Origin: Mycolicibacterium sp. 018/SC-01/001
GTDB taxonomy: Bacteria > Actinomycetota > Actinomycetes > Mycobacteriales > Mycobacteriaceae
NCBI RefSeq assembly: GCF_007096635.1
Contig: NZ_VKAA01000017.1
Span: 1-64,000 of the forward strand
Length of the DNA: 64,000 nt
Direction: 5' to 3'
Shown here: positions 9,665-18,073 of the stretch, one piece after another
Position numbering within the stretch: position 1 is the first letter of the stretch
Layout: the number at the start of each line of letters is the position of its first letter
Translations under genes and position numbers: made by a program
Notes under the pieces: model-generated
Told to the model about the DNA's origin: nothing
Database searches by the model: none
What the model saw: the letters and a program-made list of their open reading frames with translations, nothing else

Positions 9665-9787
9665 AACTTCGTCGAATCCGCAACGGCGTTCCCGTCGCGT
9701 CGGCAGGCGTCGAGGTTGCGACATTCACTCGTGACGACAACACCATTCGACCTCCAGGCGTGCTCACCCGGACTTACCATCACCTCT

Positions 9788-11176
9788 GTGGAGCGACTCA
9801 GCGGCATGGACGCGATGTTCCTGTACCTCGAGACGCCCTCGCAGCCGTTGAACATCTGTGGCCTCCTGCTGCTCGACACCAGCACGATGCCGGGTGGCTA
9901 TTCGTTCGAGCGCTTCAAGGCTGCGCTTGCCGTCCAAGTCGAGGCGGTACCGCAGTTCCGCATGAAACTGCGTGACAGCCAACTCAACCTCGGTCATCCG
10001 GTCTGGGCGTACGACACGGATTTCCACGTGGAACGGCACCTTCACCGGACCGCGCTCCCATCGCCCGGAGGCGACGTCGAATTGGCGGAGGCCTGTGGAC
10101 GCATCGCGGCTCAACCTTTGAATCGCGATCTGCCGCTGTGGGAGATGTGGGTCATCGAGAGCCTCGCCGCTGAGGGTGCAGTTGCGGTGATGCTGAAGTG
10201 TCACCATTCTGCGGCCGACGGGATCGGCGCCGCCGGAATCATCGCGCAGCTGTGTGGAACTGAACCCGATTCAGTTGTGCCGCAACCGATCGAGGTGCCC
10301 GCACCGCCGAACCGGCTACAGATCGCTGCCGGCGGGGCCTTGAGTATCGCTGAGCGTCCCCGCCGGTTCGCCTCGGCGCTGACGGGAACGCTCCTGACCG
10401 CGATGCGCACCGCGCGGCGAATTCCGACGGGAAAAACCATGGCGCCGCCGTTTGCAGCCCCCAACACAGTATTCAACGCACCATTCACCACCCGACGGTC
10501 GGTCGCCTTTTGCGACATCGCGCTCGACGAGGTGAAAGCGATCAAGAACGCCTACGGCCTCACCGTCAACGATGTGATCACTGCGCTGTGCGCCGAGGCT
10601 CTGCGGCGGTATCTTCTCGCGCGGAGCGAGCTGCCCGAGTCGTCTCTGATCGCTGCTGTTCCTGTCGCCGTGCACGAACGGTCCGACCGCCCCGGCCGCA
10701 ACCAGGCGTCGTGGTTGTTCTACCGGCTCGGCACGGACATCGAGGACCCTGTCGCGCGGCTTGCGTTCATCGCCGATGGAAGCGCCAAAGCCAAGGATCA
10801 CAACGCCGAGATGGCGCCGACGCTGGTGCAGGATTGGACGGCCTCGCTGAACCCGACGGTCATCCGTTCTGTACTGAGGGTGCTGCCGGCAGTTCCCAAG
10901 CCCCCGAGGCCTGCATTCAACCTCTTGCTGTCGAATGTGCCCGGTCCCGCCTTGCAGTTGTATCTACTGGGGAGCCGAATCACATCGCTCATTCCCTTCG
11001 GTCCCATTCTGGCGGGCACCGCGCTCAACATCACCGCCATGTCGCTGAACGGCCGGGTCGGTATCGGGTTCACGTCCTGCCCCGATGCGGTGCCCGACAT
11101 TTCGGACATCGCCCGCCACCTCGAGGACGGATTCGCCGATCTGCGCGACGCTGCCGCTGCCACCAGCACGAAGTGA
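9788..11176 (+). CDS. Wax ester synthase/diacylglycerol acyltransferase (WS/DGAT)
   Basis: About 462 residues. The active-site motif HHxxxDG is present as HHSAADG (H139, H140, D144, G145). The N-terminus LSGMDAMFLYLETPSQPLNI and the C-terminal N-V-P-G-P region are typical of mycobacterial WS/DGATs. They join acyl-CoA to diacylglycerol or fatty alcohol to make storage triacylglycerol or wax esters. The start at GTG 9788 matches the family N-terminus; in-frame upstream starts at 9731 and 9716 would add residues unlike the family. It lies 123 bases after the DoxX gene. Confidence 0.9.
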   Translation: MERLSGMDAMFLYLETPSQPLNICGLLLLDTSTMPGGYSFERFKAALAVQVEAVPQFRMKLRDSQLNLGHPVWAYDTDFHVERHLHRTALPSPGGDVELAEACGRIAAQPLNRDLPLWEMWVIESLAAEGAVAVMLKCHHSAADGIGAAGIIAQLCGTEPDSVVPQPIEVPAPPNRLQIAAGGALSIAERPRRFASALTGTLLTAMRTARRIPTGKTMAPPFAAPNTVFNAPFTTRRSVAFCDIALDEVKAIKNAYGLTVNDVITALCAEALRRYLLARSELPESSLIAAVPVAVHERSDRPGRNQASWLFYRLGTDIEDPVARLAFIADGSAKAKDHNAEMAPTLVQDWTASLNPTVIRSVLRVLPAVPKPPRPAFNLLLSNVPGPALQLYLLGSRITSLIPFGPILAGTALNITAMSLNGRVGIGFTSCPDAVPDISDIARHLEDGFADLRDAAAATSTK

Positions 11177-11274
11177 CACCTCGGCTCAGCCTGTCGCGCG
11201 CCCGCGGTCTCGAGTACCGGGCAGGGCCTGGAGCTCACGCTGCGGCGGCCCAGGCTCGCTGGCATGATCGCCGG

Positions 11275-12306
11275 ATGTATCACGTGCTGCGGGCCACGCC
11301 GGCGACGGTGCACTGGGGGTACTTCGATCCCGCGCTGAGCCCGGTGCTCACGGTCGACTCGGGTGATCTGGTGTCAGTGCAGACTCTCACCCATCACGCC
11401 GGTGATGCTCCAGATCTGTTGATGGACGACGATATTCGCGCGGTCTTCGATCAGGTCACCGATCGCGGGCCAGGCCCTCATCTGTTGACCGGCCCGATCG
11501 CGATCGCCGGAGCCCGTCCCGGTGACGTGCTGCAGGTCGACATCCTGGAGGCCACGCCGCGCCTGAAGTACGGCTCGAATCTGGCCGCGCACTGGGGTTA
11601 TCTGTACGACCTCACCGCAACCGAGCGGGTCACGATCTACGAACTGGATTCTTCCGCGCTGCGCGGGCGGGCGCTGTTCGGCTACGACTGGACAGCCACA
11701 CCGCTGGCCGACCAACCAGGAACCGTCGTGGAACCGGCAAGCGTTGCGCGCGAACCTGCGTTGCCCGGTGTCACCGTCCCACTGCGCCCGCACTTCGGCA
11801 CCATGGGCGTCGCGCCGGCCATGGCCGGGCGGCTGTCCTCCGTGCCGCCCGGCGATCACGGCGGAAACATCGACAATTGGCGTATCGGCGCCGGCGGCCG
11901 GATGTATTACCCCGTCCACACTGCTGGCGCACTGTTGTCGATCGGCGACCCACACGTGTCTCAGGGCGACGGGGAGATCAGTGGCACCGCCCTGGAGGCG
12001 TCGTTGAACGGGCTGCTGCGCTTGACGGTACGCCGTGATGTGCCGTTCACCGTCCCCGTGCTGGAGACGGCGACCGAACTGCTTGTCCACGGTTTCGGCG
12101 ATAACCTGGACGACGCGATGCGCGCCGCGGCGGTACGCGCACTCGACATCCTGCAACGGTTGTACGGGCTGTCGCACGCCGATGCCTACTCGTTCATGTC
12201 GGTGGCGGTGGACTTCACCGTCACGCAGGTCGTCGATCAGCGTCAGGGCGTGCACGCCCGGATCGACAAGCGCTGCTTTCCAGGCGACTGGGGGAGTGCG
12301 TCGTGA
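11275..12306 (+). CDS. Acetamidase/formamidase family protein
   Basis: 343 residues of the FmdA/AmdA family. Recognisable parts are VLTVDSGDLVSVQTLTHHAG, the HLLTGPIAIAGARPGDVLQV segment and a His/Asp-rich core (PPGDHGGNIDN, H-V-S-Q-G-D-G-E-I-S-G). These zinc-dependent enzymes release ammonia from formamide or acetamide. The ATG at 11275 starts where the family similarity begins; no strong ribosome binding site is visible. It overlaps the RidA gene by four bases, so an amide-nitrogen role for the pair is plausible, and the Nit1C nitrogen cluster lies only 1.7 kb downstream. Confidence 0.88.
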   Translation: MYHVLRATPATVHWGYFDPALSPVLTVDSGDLVSVQTLTHHAGDAPDLLMDDDIRAVFDQVTDRGPGPHLLTGPIAIAGARPGDVLQVDILEATPRLKYGSNLAAHWGYLYDLTATERVTIYELDSSALRGRALFGYDWTATPLADQPGTVVEPASVAREPALPGVTVPLRPHFGTMGVAPAMAGRLSSVPPGDHGGNIDNWRIGAGGRMYYPVHTAGALLSIGDPHVSQGDGEISGTALEASLNGLLRLTVRRDVPFTVPVLETATELLVHGFGDNLDDAMRAAAVRALDILQRLYGLSHADAYSFMSVAVDFTVTQVVDQRQGVHARIDKRCFPGDWGSAS

Positions 12307-12722
12307 GCGCGGCGGGAGGTATCCGGACCTTCGTCTTCACTCCCGCCGACGGGGTGCCGCCGTCGGTGGCCCCGTTCGTGCATGCCACCGCGGCCGGCGA
12401 CACGCTGTATGTGACCGGGCAGATGCCCACCGACACCAGTGGATCGGTGGTGAGCCAGGACATCGCGGTCCAGACCGATCAGGTGCTGTCCAATCTGCTG
12501 CGGGTCACCGAACTGTGCGGCGGCGGTCTGGCCGACGTTGTGTCGGTGCGCGCCTATCTCACCGACTGGTCCGAGTACGCGGCCTTCAACACGGCGTACG
12601 CCGCGTGGTTCCCCGATCGGCTGCCGTCACGGACCTGTGTCGGCGTGACGGGGCTGGCGGTGAGCGCGCGCGTCGAAATCGACTGGGTGTGTTGGCGAAG
12701 CGGCGGTTGGGGTTCGCCCTAG
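12303..12722 (+). CDS. RidA/YjgF family protein
   Basis: 139 residues with the RidA fold signature: GDTLYVTGQMPTD, regularly spaced hydrophobic strands, and a C-terminal VEIDWVCW in place of the usual V-E-I-E-A-I-A. RidA proteins deaminate reactive enamine/imine intermediates, although divergent members have other small-molecule roles. The Arg that binds the carboxylate in true RidA (usually near the end, C-R-x-V) is not in its usual context, so activity is uncertain. The GTG start overlaps the acetamidase stop as GTGA. Confidence 0.8.
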   Translation: MSAAGGIRTFVFTPADGVPPSVAPFVHATAAGDTLYVTGQMPTDTSGSVVSQDIAVQTDQVLSNLLRVTELCGGGLADVVSVRAYLTDWSEYAAFNTAYAAWFPDRLPSRTCVGVTGLAVSARVEIDWVCWRSGGWGSP

Positions 12723-12740
12723 ACCGGGCTCTCTCCGGTC
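12722..12740. terminator. Hairpin between convergent genes
   Basis: GACCGG and CCGGTC form a 6-bp stem with a 7-base loop. It overlaps the stop codons of both the RidA gene (plus) and the VOC gene (minus), so it could serve as a two-way terminator. No T-tract follows on either side. Confidence 0.5.
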
Positions 12741-13149
12741 AACGCACTTCCTGGATGCGGATCATGGTGCCGGCGGGGTCGCGCAATGCGCAGTCACGCA
12801 CGCCGTAGGGCTGCTCGATCGGCTCCTGAACGATGTCGGCGTCGCTGGCCTGGAGCCGTTCGAAGGTGCCATCGAGATCCGTGGTGGCGAGGACGATGAT
12901 GGCGTAGGTGCCTTTGGCCATCATTTCGGCAATCACGCGGCGCTCGTCATCCGTGGCACCGGGGTCGGCCGCCGGGGGATGCAGCACTATCGACGTCTCT
13001 GGCTGATTCGGCGGACCGACGGTGATCCAGCGCATCGTGCCACCGCCGACGTCGAGCCGAACCTCGAAGCCCAGGATGTCGCGGTAGAAGGCCACAGACG
13101 CCTCCGGATCGTCATGCGGCAGGAACGTGGTGTGAATCTTCAGGTCCAT
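12739..13149 (-). CDS. VOC (glyoxalase/bleomycin resistance) family protein
   Basis: 136 residues. The N-terminal repeat reads HTTFLPHDDPEASVAFYRD followed by ILGFEVRLDVGG, and the C-terminal repeat ends in GVRDCALRDPAGTMIRIQEV; both are typical of a VOC fold, here with metal-ligand candidates. The start MDLKIH was chosen because upstream in-frame sequence is unlike the family. The gene lies 5 bases after an AraC-type regulator on the same strand, a pairing often seen for these VOC proteins. The substrate is unknown. Confidence 0.85.
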   Translation of the reverse strand: MDLKIHTTFLPHDDPEASVAFYRDILGFEVRLDVGGGTMRWITVGPPNQPETSIVLHPPAADPGATDDERRVIAEMMAKGTYAIIVLATTDLDGTFERLQASDADIVQEPIEQPYGVRDCALRDPAGTMIRIQEVR

Positions 13150-13154
13150 GCGGA

Positions 13155-13604
13155 TCACGCTAGGCGTAGCGCGGCAGACGGCGCTTCTCGATTCCTGATC
13201 GGTCTGGTGACGTGCTTTTCCATGCACGACGGCAATCCGTCGACCAGCGCGGCAGTACGGTCACGGTAAACGCTGGGCGGCATCCCGACCAGCTCAGTGA
13301 ACCGGGTGCTGAACGTCCCCAACGATGAACACCCCACGGCAAAGCACACATCGGTGACGCTGAGATCGCCGCGGCGCAGCAGCGCCATGGCCCGCTCGAT
13401 GCGTCGAGTCATCAGGTATGCGTAGGGCGACTCCCCGTAAGCAGCCGTGAAACTCCGACTCAGATGGCCGGCCGACATGTTCACGGCACGGGCCAGAGCT
13501 TCCACGTCGAGTGGCTGGGCATAGTCGCGATCCATCCGGTCGCGCACCCGGCGAAGAAGCCGCAGAGCAGCCAGCTGTCGCACGGTCGCGGGCTCGTTCG
13601 TCAT
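13155..13604 (-). CDS. AraC family transcriptional regulator (DNA-binding domain only)
   Basis: 149 residues consisting almost entirely of the two-helix-turn-helix AraC domain: LARAVNMSAGHLSRSFTAAY is the first HTH and VCFAVGCSSLGTFSTRFTEL the second, with the G-M-P-P-S-V-Y-R end. No sensor domain is present. The start is ATG at 13604 (MTNEPATVRQL); longer in-frame extension to 13856 is not family-like. It is co-transcribed with the VOC gene and probably controls it. It also faces the Nit1C cluster across about 350 bases, but a role there is unsupported. Confidence 0.85.
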   Translation of the reverse strand: MTNEPATVRQLAALRLLRRVRDRMDRDYAQPLDVEALARAVNMSAGHLSRSFTAAYGESPYAYLMTRRIERAMALLRRGDLSVTDVCFAVGCSSLGTFSTRFTELVGMPPSVYRDRTAALVDGLPSCMEKHVTRPIRNREAPSAALRLA

Positions 13605-13816
13605 CGTCTCATTGTGCAAGGCGACCGGTCTGATCCGATGTCGACCATCCGGCAGAGGTGCGACGCTGTCGACCCACGCTGCGCGTCCTGCTGCCGATGG
13701 CCGATCGGGTGCTGCACCGGTGATGCGATGCGGGGACGCACGTGACTGCCTGTTCTTGCCTAGGAGCTGTGTGGACAGTCTCGGCGTGTTAACTGCGCAT
13801 TGCACGGCTCTGCCGG

Positions 13817-13846
13817 TTGGCAACAGGGACGTATTCCGCTCATAAC
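13817..13846 (+). promoter_or_regulatory. Candidate promoter of the Nit1C cluster
   Basis: TTGGCA (13817-13822) and CATAAC (13841-13846) are separated by 18 bases and lie 115 bases before the first gene of the cluster. They match sigma-70-type elements at 5 of 6 and 4 of 6 positions. The whole 13605-13960 stretch is otherwise without a gene. A convincing GlnR box was not recognised. Confidence 0.3.
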
Positions 13847-13960
13847 CACCGCGCAATAGAGAGGGCCTGTAATTGCATCAGGTCGACGTCGATCGACCAA
13901 CGGGGCTCGGCCGGGCAACACGATCCGCCAGCACGTCTAGCAAGAATTATGGAGTCCTCC

Positions 13961-14482
13961 ATGGCATTTGACGCATCCATCGCCGGGAACATCGCCACCT
14001 CGCTCGCCGAGATCCCGCACCCGTCGCTACCCAAGGGCAGCAACATCTACGGCGGCACCAAGATCTTCCCCGATTACCAGGCCGAGGAGGGCGAGAGCTA
14101 CTTCACCCTGGTGCACGGTATCGCCCACGAGTCGTCGGTCAGCTTCGTAGCCGTCCTGCAGGCGACTCGCGCCCTGCGCAAAGGATTCGAGTCCGCCATC
14201 TACTTCTACGGCCCCGGCGCCATCAATTGCCTTGCCACCCGGGGTTTTCCCACCACCGGCGACTCCGGCTTCCCGGGTGAGCAGAACATCAACGATGCGC
14301 TGGGCACCTTCATCAAGGAGGGTGGCACGGTGTTCGCCTGTCGCTTCGGGCTCGCGCTGCACGGCGGTCGTGAGGAGGACCTGATCGAGGGCGTCATCCC
14401 CGCGCACCCGCTGGACGTCCAGGATGCCCTCATCTATTACGCCCGCAAGGGTGCCATCATCAACTCGACGTACATGGTGTGA
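13961..14482 (+). CDS. MSMEG_0572/Sll0783 family nitrogen starvation response protein
   Basis: 173 residues. The sequence (GSNIYGGTKIFPDYQAEEGE; AIYFYGPGAINCLATRGFP; QNINDALGTFIKEGG) matches the family named after MSMEG_0572 and cyanobacterial Sll0783, the first gene of Nit1C clusters (NitB in Pseudomonas). Its fold resembles DsrE-type proteins. Its function is unproven; in cyanobacteria the homologue rises on nitrogen starvation. GGAG at 13951-13954 supports the ATG at 13961. It is the first gene of an eight-gene plus-strand run with short spacings, and the nitrilase follows 7 bases later. Confidence 0.9.
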   Translation: MAFDASIAGNIATSLAEIPHPSLPKGSNIYGGTKIFPDYQAEEGESYFTLVHGIAHESSVSFVAVLQATRALRKGFESAIYFYGPGAINCLATRGFPTTGDSGFPGEQNINDALGTFIKEGGTVFACRFGLALHGGREEDLIEGVIPAHPLDVQDALIYYARKGAIINSTYMV

Positions 14483-14489
14483 CAGCGAA

Positions 14490-15380
14490 ATGACCACTCT
14501 CGCAGCGGTTTCTGCGAACTTCAGCAGGGATCTCGACCAGAACTACGCTCTGATCGCATCGCTGGCCGACGAGGCACGCGAACGCGGCGTCGACTTCCTG
14601 GCATTGCCGGAAGCGGCGATCGGCGGGTACCTGTCGTCGCTGGGCAACCACGGGGACACCGTCAAGACCACCACTCGATCACTGCCGCCGGCCATCCGGG
14701 TCGACGGACCCGAGATCAAGCGAGTGCAACAACTGGCCGGGAACCTGGTGGTCGCCATCGGTTTCTGCGAGCTCGCCGAGGACGGCGAAACCCGTTACAA
14801 CGCAGCAGCACTGCTGGACGGCGGGAATGTCTACGGCGTCTACCGCAAGGTGCACCAGCCGCTGGGGGAGAGCATGTCCTACTCGGCTGGCACCCGCTAC
14901 AACGTGTATGACACCCCGGCCGGGCGTATCGGGCTGCAAATCTGCTACGACAAGGCCTTCCCCGAGGCCGCACGCGTGATGGCACTGGACGGCGCGCAGA
15001 TCATCGCCAGCCTGTCGGCATGGCCGGCGGCTCGCACCGCCACGGCGGAGAACCTGCAGGACGACCGCTGGACCTACCGGTTCAACCAGTTCGACATCGC
15101 CCGGGCTCTCGACAACCAGGTGTTCTGGGTGGCTTCCAACCAGAGCGGCACCTTCGGGTCGCTGCGCTACGTCGGCAACTCCAAAGTCGTGGACCCGGGC
15201 GGCAACATCCTGGCGACCACCCTGCTGGGCAGCGGGATGGCAGTCGCCGACGTGGACGTCGACGAGACCTTCCGCACCATGCGCGCAGGCATGTTCCACC
15301 TGCGTGACCGCAGGCCGGACGTCTACGGCCCGCTGACCGACGCCGACGCGACGAAGTGGGCGGAGCTGGCGCATGCCTGA
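14490..15380 (+). CDS. Nit1C nitrilase (Nit6803 type)
   Basis: 296-residue carbon-nitrogen hydrolase with an intact catalytic triad: Glu41 in LPEAAIGGY, Lys120 in YRKVHQP and Cys152 in QICYDKAFPE. The family converts nitriles to acids and ammonia. Its closest named relatives are the Nit6803 enzyme and NitC of the Pseudomonas Nit1C cluster, where the cluster supports growth on cyanide as nitrogen source. The ATG at 14490 sits just after the previous stop. It overlaps the next small gene by eight bases. Compare the degenerate paralogue at 19502. Confidence 0.93.
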   Translation: MTTLAAVSANFSRDLDQNYALIASLADEARERGVDFLALPEAAIGGYLSSLGNHGDTVKTTTRSLPPAIRVDGPEIKRVQQLAGNLVVAIGFCELAEDGETRYNAAALLDGGNVYGVYRKVHQPLGESMSYSAGTRYNVYDTPAGRIGLQICYDKAFPEAARVMALDGAQIIASLSAWPAARTATAENLQDDRWTYRFNQFDIARALDNQVFWVASNQSGTFGSLRYVGNSKVVDPGGNILATTLLGSGMAVADVDVDETFRTMRAGMFHLRDRRPDVYGPLTDADATKWAELAHA

Positions 15381-15669
15381 GATGACATTCGACATCCGCT
15401 GGCCCGACGGTTCCATCCAGTCCTGCTACTCGCCGAGTCTGGTGATGCACGACTTCCTGACATCGGGACAGCGCTACACCGTCGGCGACCTGGTGGACCG
15501 TGCCGGCGCCGCACTCGAGCAGGCCAGCGACCGGGTGCGCGCCAAGTACGGATTCGCCTGCACGTCGGCAGCAGCCACCAACGACCAGATCATGAAGTCC
15601 GCCAGTCGGTTCGCCCCTGACGCGGAGGTCACCATCATCGCCATGCAGCCCTCTCTGGAGCGATCATGA
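15373..15669 (+). CDS. MSMEG_0570 family nitrogen starvation response protein
   Basis: 98-residue protein of the MSMEG_0570 family (NitH in Pseudomonas). Features are MTFDIRWPDGSIQSCYSPS, then VMHDFLTSGQRYTVGDLVDR and a helical middle. No catalytic motif is apparent, and the biochemical role is unknown; conservation in Nit1C clusters across phyla argues for a structural or accessory role. It overlaps the nitrilase by eight bases and the flavoprotein by four, so its translation is coupled to both. Confidence 0.9.
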   Translation: MPEMTFDIRWPDGSIQSCYSPSLVMHDFLTSGQRYTVGDLVDRAGAALEQASDRVRAKYGFACTSAAATNDQIMKSASRFAPDAEVTIIAMQPSLERS

Positions 15670-16940
15670 CAGGCGCACATGTGCCAGTGGCGATCATCGG
15701 TGGTGGGCAGGCCGGGCTCTCGGTCAGCTGGTACCTGAGCCGTGCCGGCATCGACCACGTGATTCTCGAGGCGCACACCCCGGTGCATGCCTGGGCTGAC
15801 AGCCGGTGGGACAACTTCACCCTGGTCACCCCCAATTGGCACTGCAAGCTACCCGGCTACGCCTATGACGGCGCAGACCCCGACGGCTTCATGACCCGCG
15901 ACGAAGTGGTGGCCTGGCTGGACGGCTGGCTGAAGACCTTCGACGCTCCGCTGCGCACCCACACCCGCGTCACCAAGCTGACCCGACGCCCCGAAGGCGG
16001 CTTCGCTCTCACACTCCAAACGTCCTCGGGAACCGAAGAACTCACGTGTGAGAACGCCGTGATCGCGACGGGTGGTTACCCGCTGCCCGTCATTCCGGCC
16101 TATGCGGGTTCGCTGGGTCCAGCCATCACCCAGATCCACTCCGAGCAGTACCGCAACGCCGACCAGCTGCCCGATGGCGCGGTGTTGGTGGTGGGCACCG
16201 GGCAGTCCGGCGCCCAGATCGCGGAGGATCTGCACCTCGCCGGGCGTCAGGTGCACCTGGCGGTGGGCAACGCGCCACGGGTGGCCCGTTTTTACCGGGG
16301 CCGCGACTGTATGACCTGGCTGTCGGACATGGGTCTGTATGACCGCGCGGCAGCGCAGTATCCGGGTGGAAAGGCCGCGATCGAGAAGACCAACCACTAT
16401 GTCACCGGCCGTGACGGTGGCCGCGATGTGGACCTGCGGCAATTCGCCGTCGAGGGCATGAAGCTCTATGGCGCTCTGGCCGGCGGCAAGGACACCACGC
16501 TGTCGTTCGAACCCACCCTGCGTGCTGCCCTCGACCATGCCGACGCGGTCTACAACTCGATCTGCTCGGACATCGACGTCTACATCGAACGCGAGAGCAT
16601 CACCGCGCCGCCGGCCACCCGCTATGAGCCGGTGTGGGAGCCCGAGACAGAGCCGACAACACTGGATTTGGCCGCCGAGAACGTCACCAGCATCGTGTGG
16701 GCGATCGGATACCGGCCGGACTATCGCTGGATCGAAGCCAGCGCGTTCGACGGTGCTGGCCGGCCGATGCAGACGCGTGGGGTCACGTCGGTGCCGGGGC
16801 TGAGTTTCATCGGCCTGCCATGGATGCACACCTGGGGATCGGGCCGATTCCTGGGCATCGACCGCGACGCCTCGCACATCGCCGCCACCATCATCAGCGG
16901 CTACCACGAGTCGGTGCTACGACTCGCCGTCGGGAGCTGA
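15666..16940 (+). CDS. MSMEG_0569 family flavin-dependent oxidoreductase
   Basis: 424 residues resembling class B flavin monooxygenases. The FAD-binding motif is IIGGGQAGLSVSWYL near the N-terminus, a second nucleotide site is VLVVGTGQSGAQIAEDL at about residue 175, and the C-terminal stretch SFIGLPWMHTWGSGRFLGI is typical of the MSMEG_0569 family (NitG). It probably oxidises a nitrogenous intermediate made with the nitrilase and radical SAM proteins; the substrate is not known. The ATG overlaps the previous stop (ATGA). Confidence 0.9.
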   Translation: MTGAHVPVAIIGGGQAGLSVSWYLSRAGIDHVILEAHTPVHAWADSRWDNFTLVTPNWHCKLPGYAYDGADPDGFMTRDEVVAWLDGWLKTFDAPLRTHTRVTKLTRRPEGGFALTLQTSSGTEELTCENAVIATGGYPLPVIPAYAGSLGPAITQIHSEQYRNADQLPDGAVLVVGTGQSGAQIAEDLHLAGRQVHLAVGNAPRVARFYRGRDCMTWLSDMGLYDRAAAQYPGGKAAIEKTNHYVTGRDGGRDVDLRQFAVEGMKLYGALAGGKDTTLSFEPTLRAALDHADAVYNSICSDIDVYIERESITAPPATRYEPVWEPETEPTTLDLAAENVTSIVWAIGYRPDYRWIEASAFDGAGRPMQTRGVTSVPGLSFIGLPWMHTWGSGRFLGIDRDASHIAATIISGYHESVLRLAVGS

Positions 16941-17017
16941 CGTCATGGTACCCGCACTCACGGCACATCGACGTGCCTTCCACGCACCCGAACCCGCTAC
17001 AGCGTAGGAGGCATCGC

Positions 17018-18073
17018 ATGTCTGTATCCACACGAGTCGATCTGGCGCTGTTGGGTTTCCGGGGTTCGCCACCGGTGAGCCGCACCGCGGGCGCCGGTCC
17101 GAGCGCCGACGGTCATCTGGTCATCGACGGGCTCAATGCCGCCATCCCACGTAACCCGAACAGTCCCTTCGTCTTCGACGGCACGCGAGTGATTCTCGAC
17201 GGCGAGGACACCGGCCTCGATGTCGAGGTGGTGACCCGGCCTCGGTTCTACGACCTGTGCACGGTCGACGGCGTGCCCTACGAGAAGCTGGCCCGCCTGC
17301 ACGGCCGTGACGTGCTGGCCACCACCGTGGTCCAGACCTGCATTCGGTACGTCGAAGACCAGCGGTGCCGATTCTGCACGATCGAGGAGTCCCTGCGTTC
17401 CGGTGCCACCACCGCGGTGAAGCGGCCCTCTGAGTTGGCCGAGGTGGCCGCCGCGGCCGTGCGTCTGGATGGCGTCACCCAGATGGTGATGACCACCGGC
17501 ACGTCGGCAGGCAGTGACCGCGGTGCCCGGCACCTGGCCCGCTGCGTGCGGGCGGTCAAGGCCGCGGTGCCGTCGCTGCCCATCCAGGTGCAGTGTGAAC
17601 CGCCCGCGGACCTCGAGGTGTTGACCGAACTCCGTGAGGCCGGCGCCGACGCCATCGGCATCCACATCGAATCGCTCGACGACGATGTCCGGAAACGGTG
17701 GATGCCCGGCAAGGCTAGGGTCACTGTCGAGCGCTATCGGGAGGCCTGGCGTGAGGCGGTGCGGGTCTTCGGGCGCAACCAGGTGTCGACATATCTGCTT
17801 GTCGGGCTCGGCGAGGATCCGCAGGAGTTGATCAGTGGCGCAGCAGAACTCATCGACATGGGGGTGTATCCGTTCATCGTCCCGTTCCGTCCGCAGCCCG
17901 GATCGCTTGCCGTCGACGTCGACGGTGCCCGTGCCCCCGAGGCATCGGTGGTCGAGAAGGTCAGTCGCGAAGTCGCACTGATGCTGCAGGCTGCGGGCAT
18001 GACAGGCGCCGACCAACGCGCCGGATGCGCCGCATGTGGAGCGTGCAGCGTCCTGCAGAACCTGGGGGCGTGA
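17018..18073 (+). CDS. MSMEG_0568 family radical SAM protein
   Basis: 351 residues. The iron-sulfur cysteines appear as Cys108, Cys117 and Cys120 (CIRYVEDQRCRFC), a C-x8-C-x2-C spacing instead of the textbook C-x3-C-x2-C; this is what the MSMEG_0568 family (NitD) shows. Biotin-synthase-like features follow (M-V-M-T-T-G-T, I-Q-V-Q-C-E-P-P). The C-terminal Cys-rich end GCAACGACSVLQ may bind another metal or cluster. GGAGG at 17006-17010 is a strong ribosome site for the ATG at 17018. A 77-base gap separates it from the flavoprotein. The radical reaction is unknown. Confidence 0.9.
   Translation: MSVSTRVDLALLGFRGSPPVSRTAGAGPSADGHLVIDGLNAAIPRNPNSPFVFDGTRVILDGEDTGLDVEVVTRPRFYDLCTVDGVPYEKLARLHGRDVLATTVVQTCIRYVEDQRCRFCTIEESLRSGATTAVKRPSELAEVAAAAVRLDGVTQMVMTTGTSAGSDRGARHLARCVRAVKAAVPSLPIQVQCEPPADLEVLTELREAGADAIGIHIESLDDDVRKRWMPGKARVTVERYREAWREAVRVFGRNQVSTYLLVGLGEDPQELISGAAELIDMGVYPFIVPFRPQPGSLAVDVDGARAPEASVVEKVSREVALMLQAAGMTGADQRAGCAACGACSVLQNLGA

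Noticed and set aside
13605..13960. GlnR box upstream of the Nit1C cluster
   Set aside because: Nitrogen control would make sense, but no pair of GTnAC/GaAAC-like half-sites with proper spacing could be found by eye.
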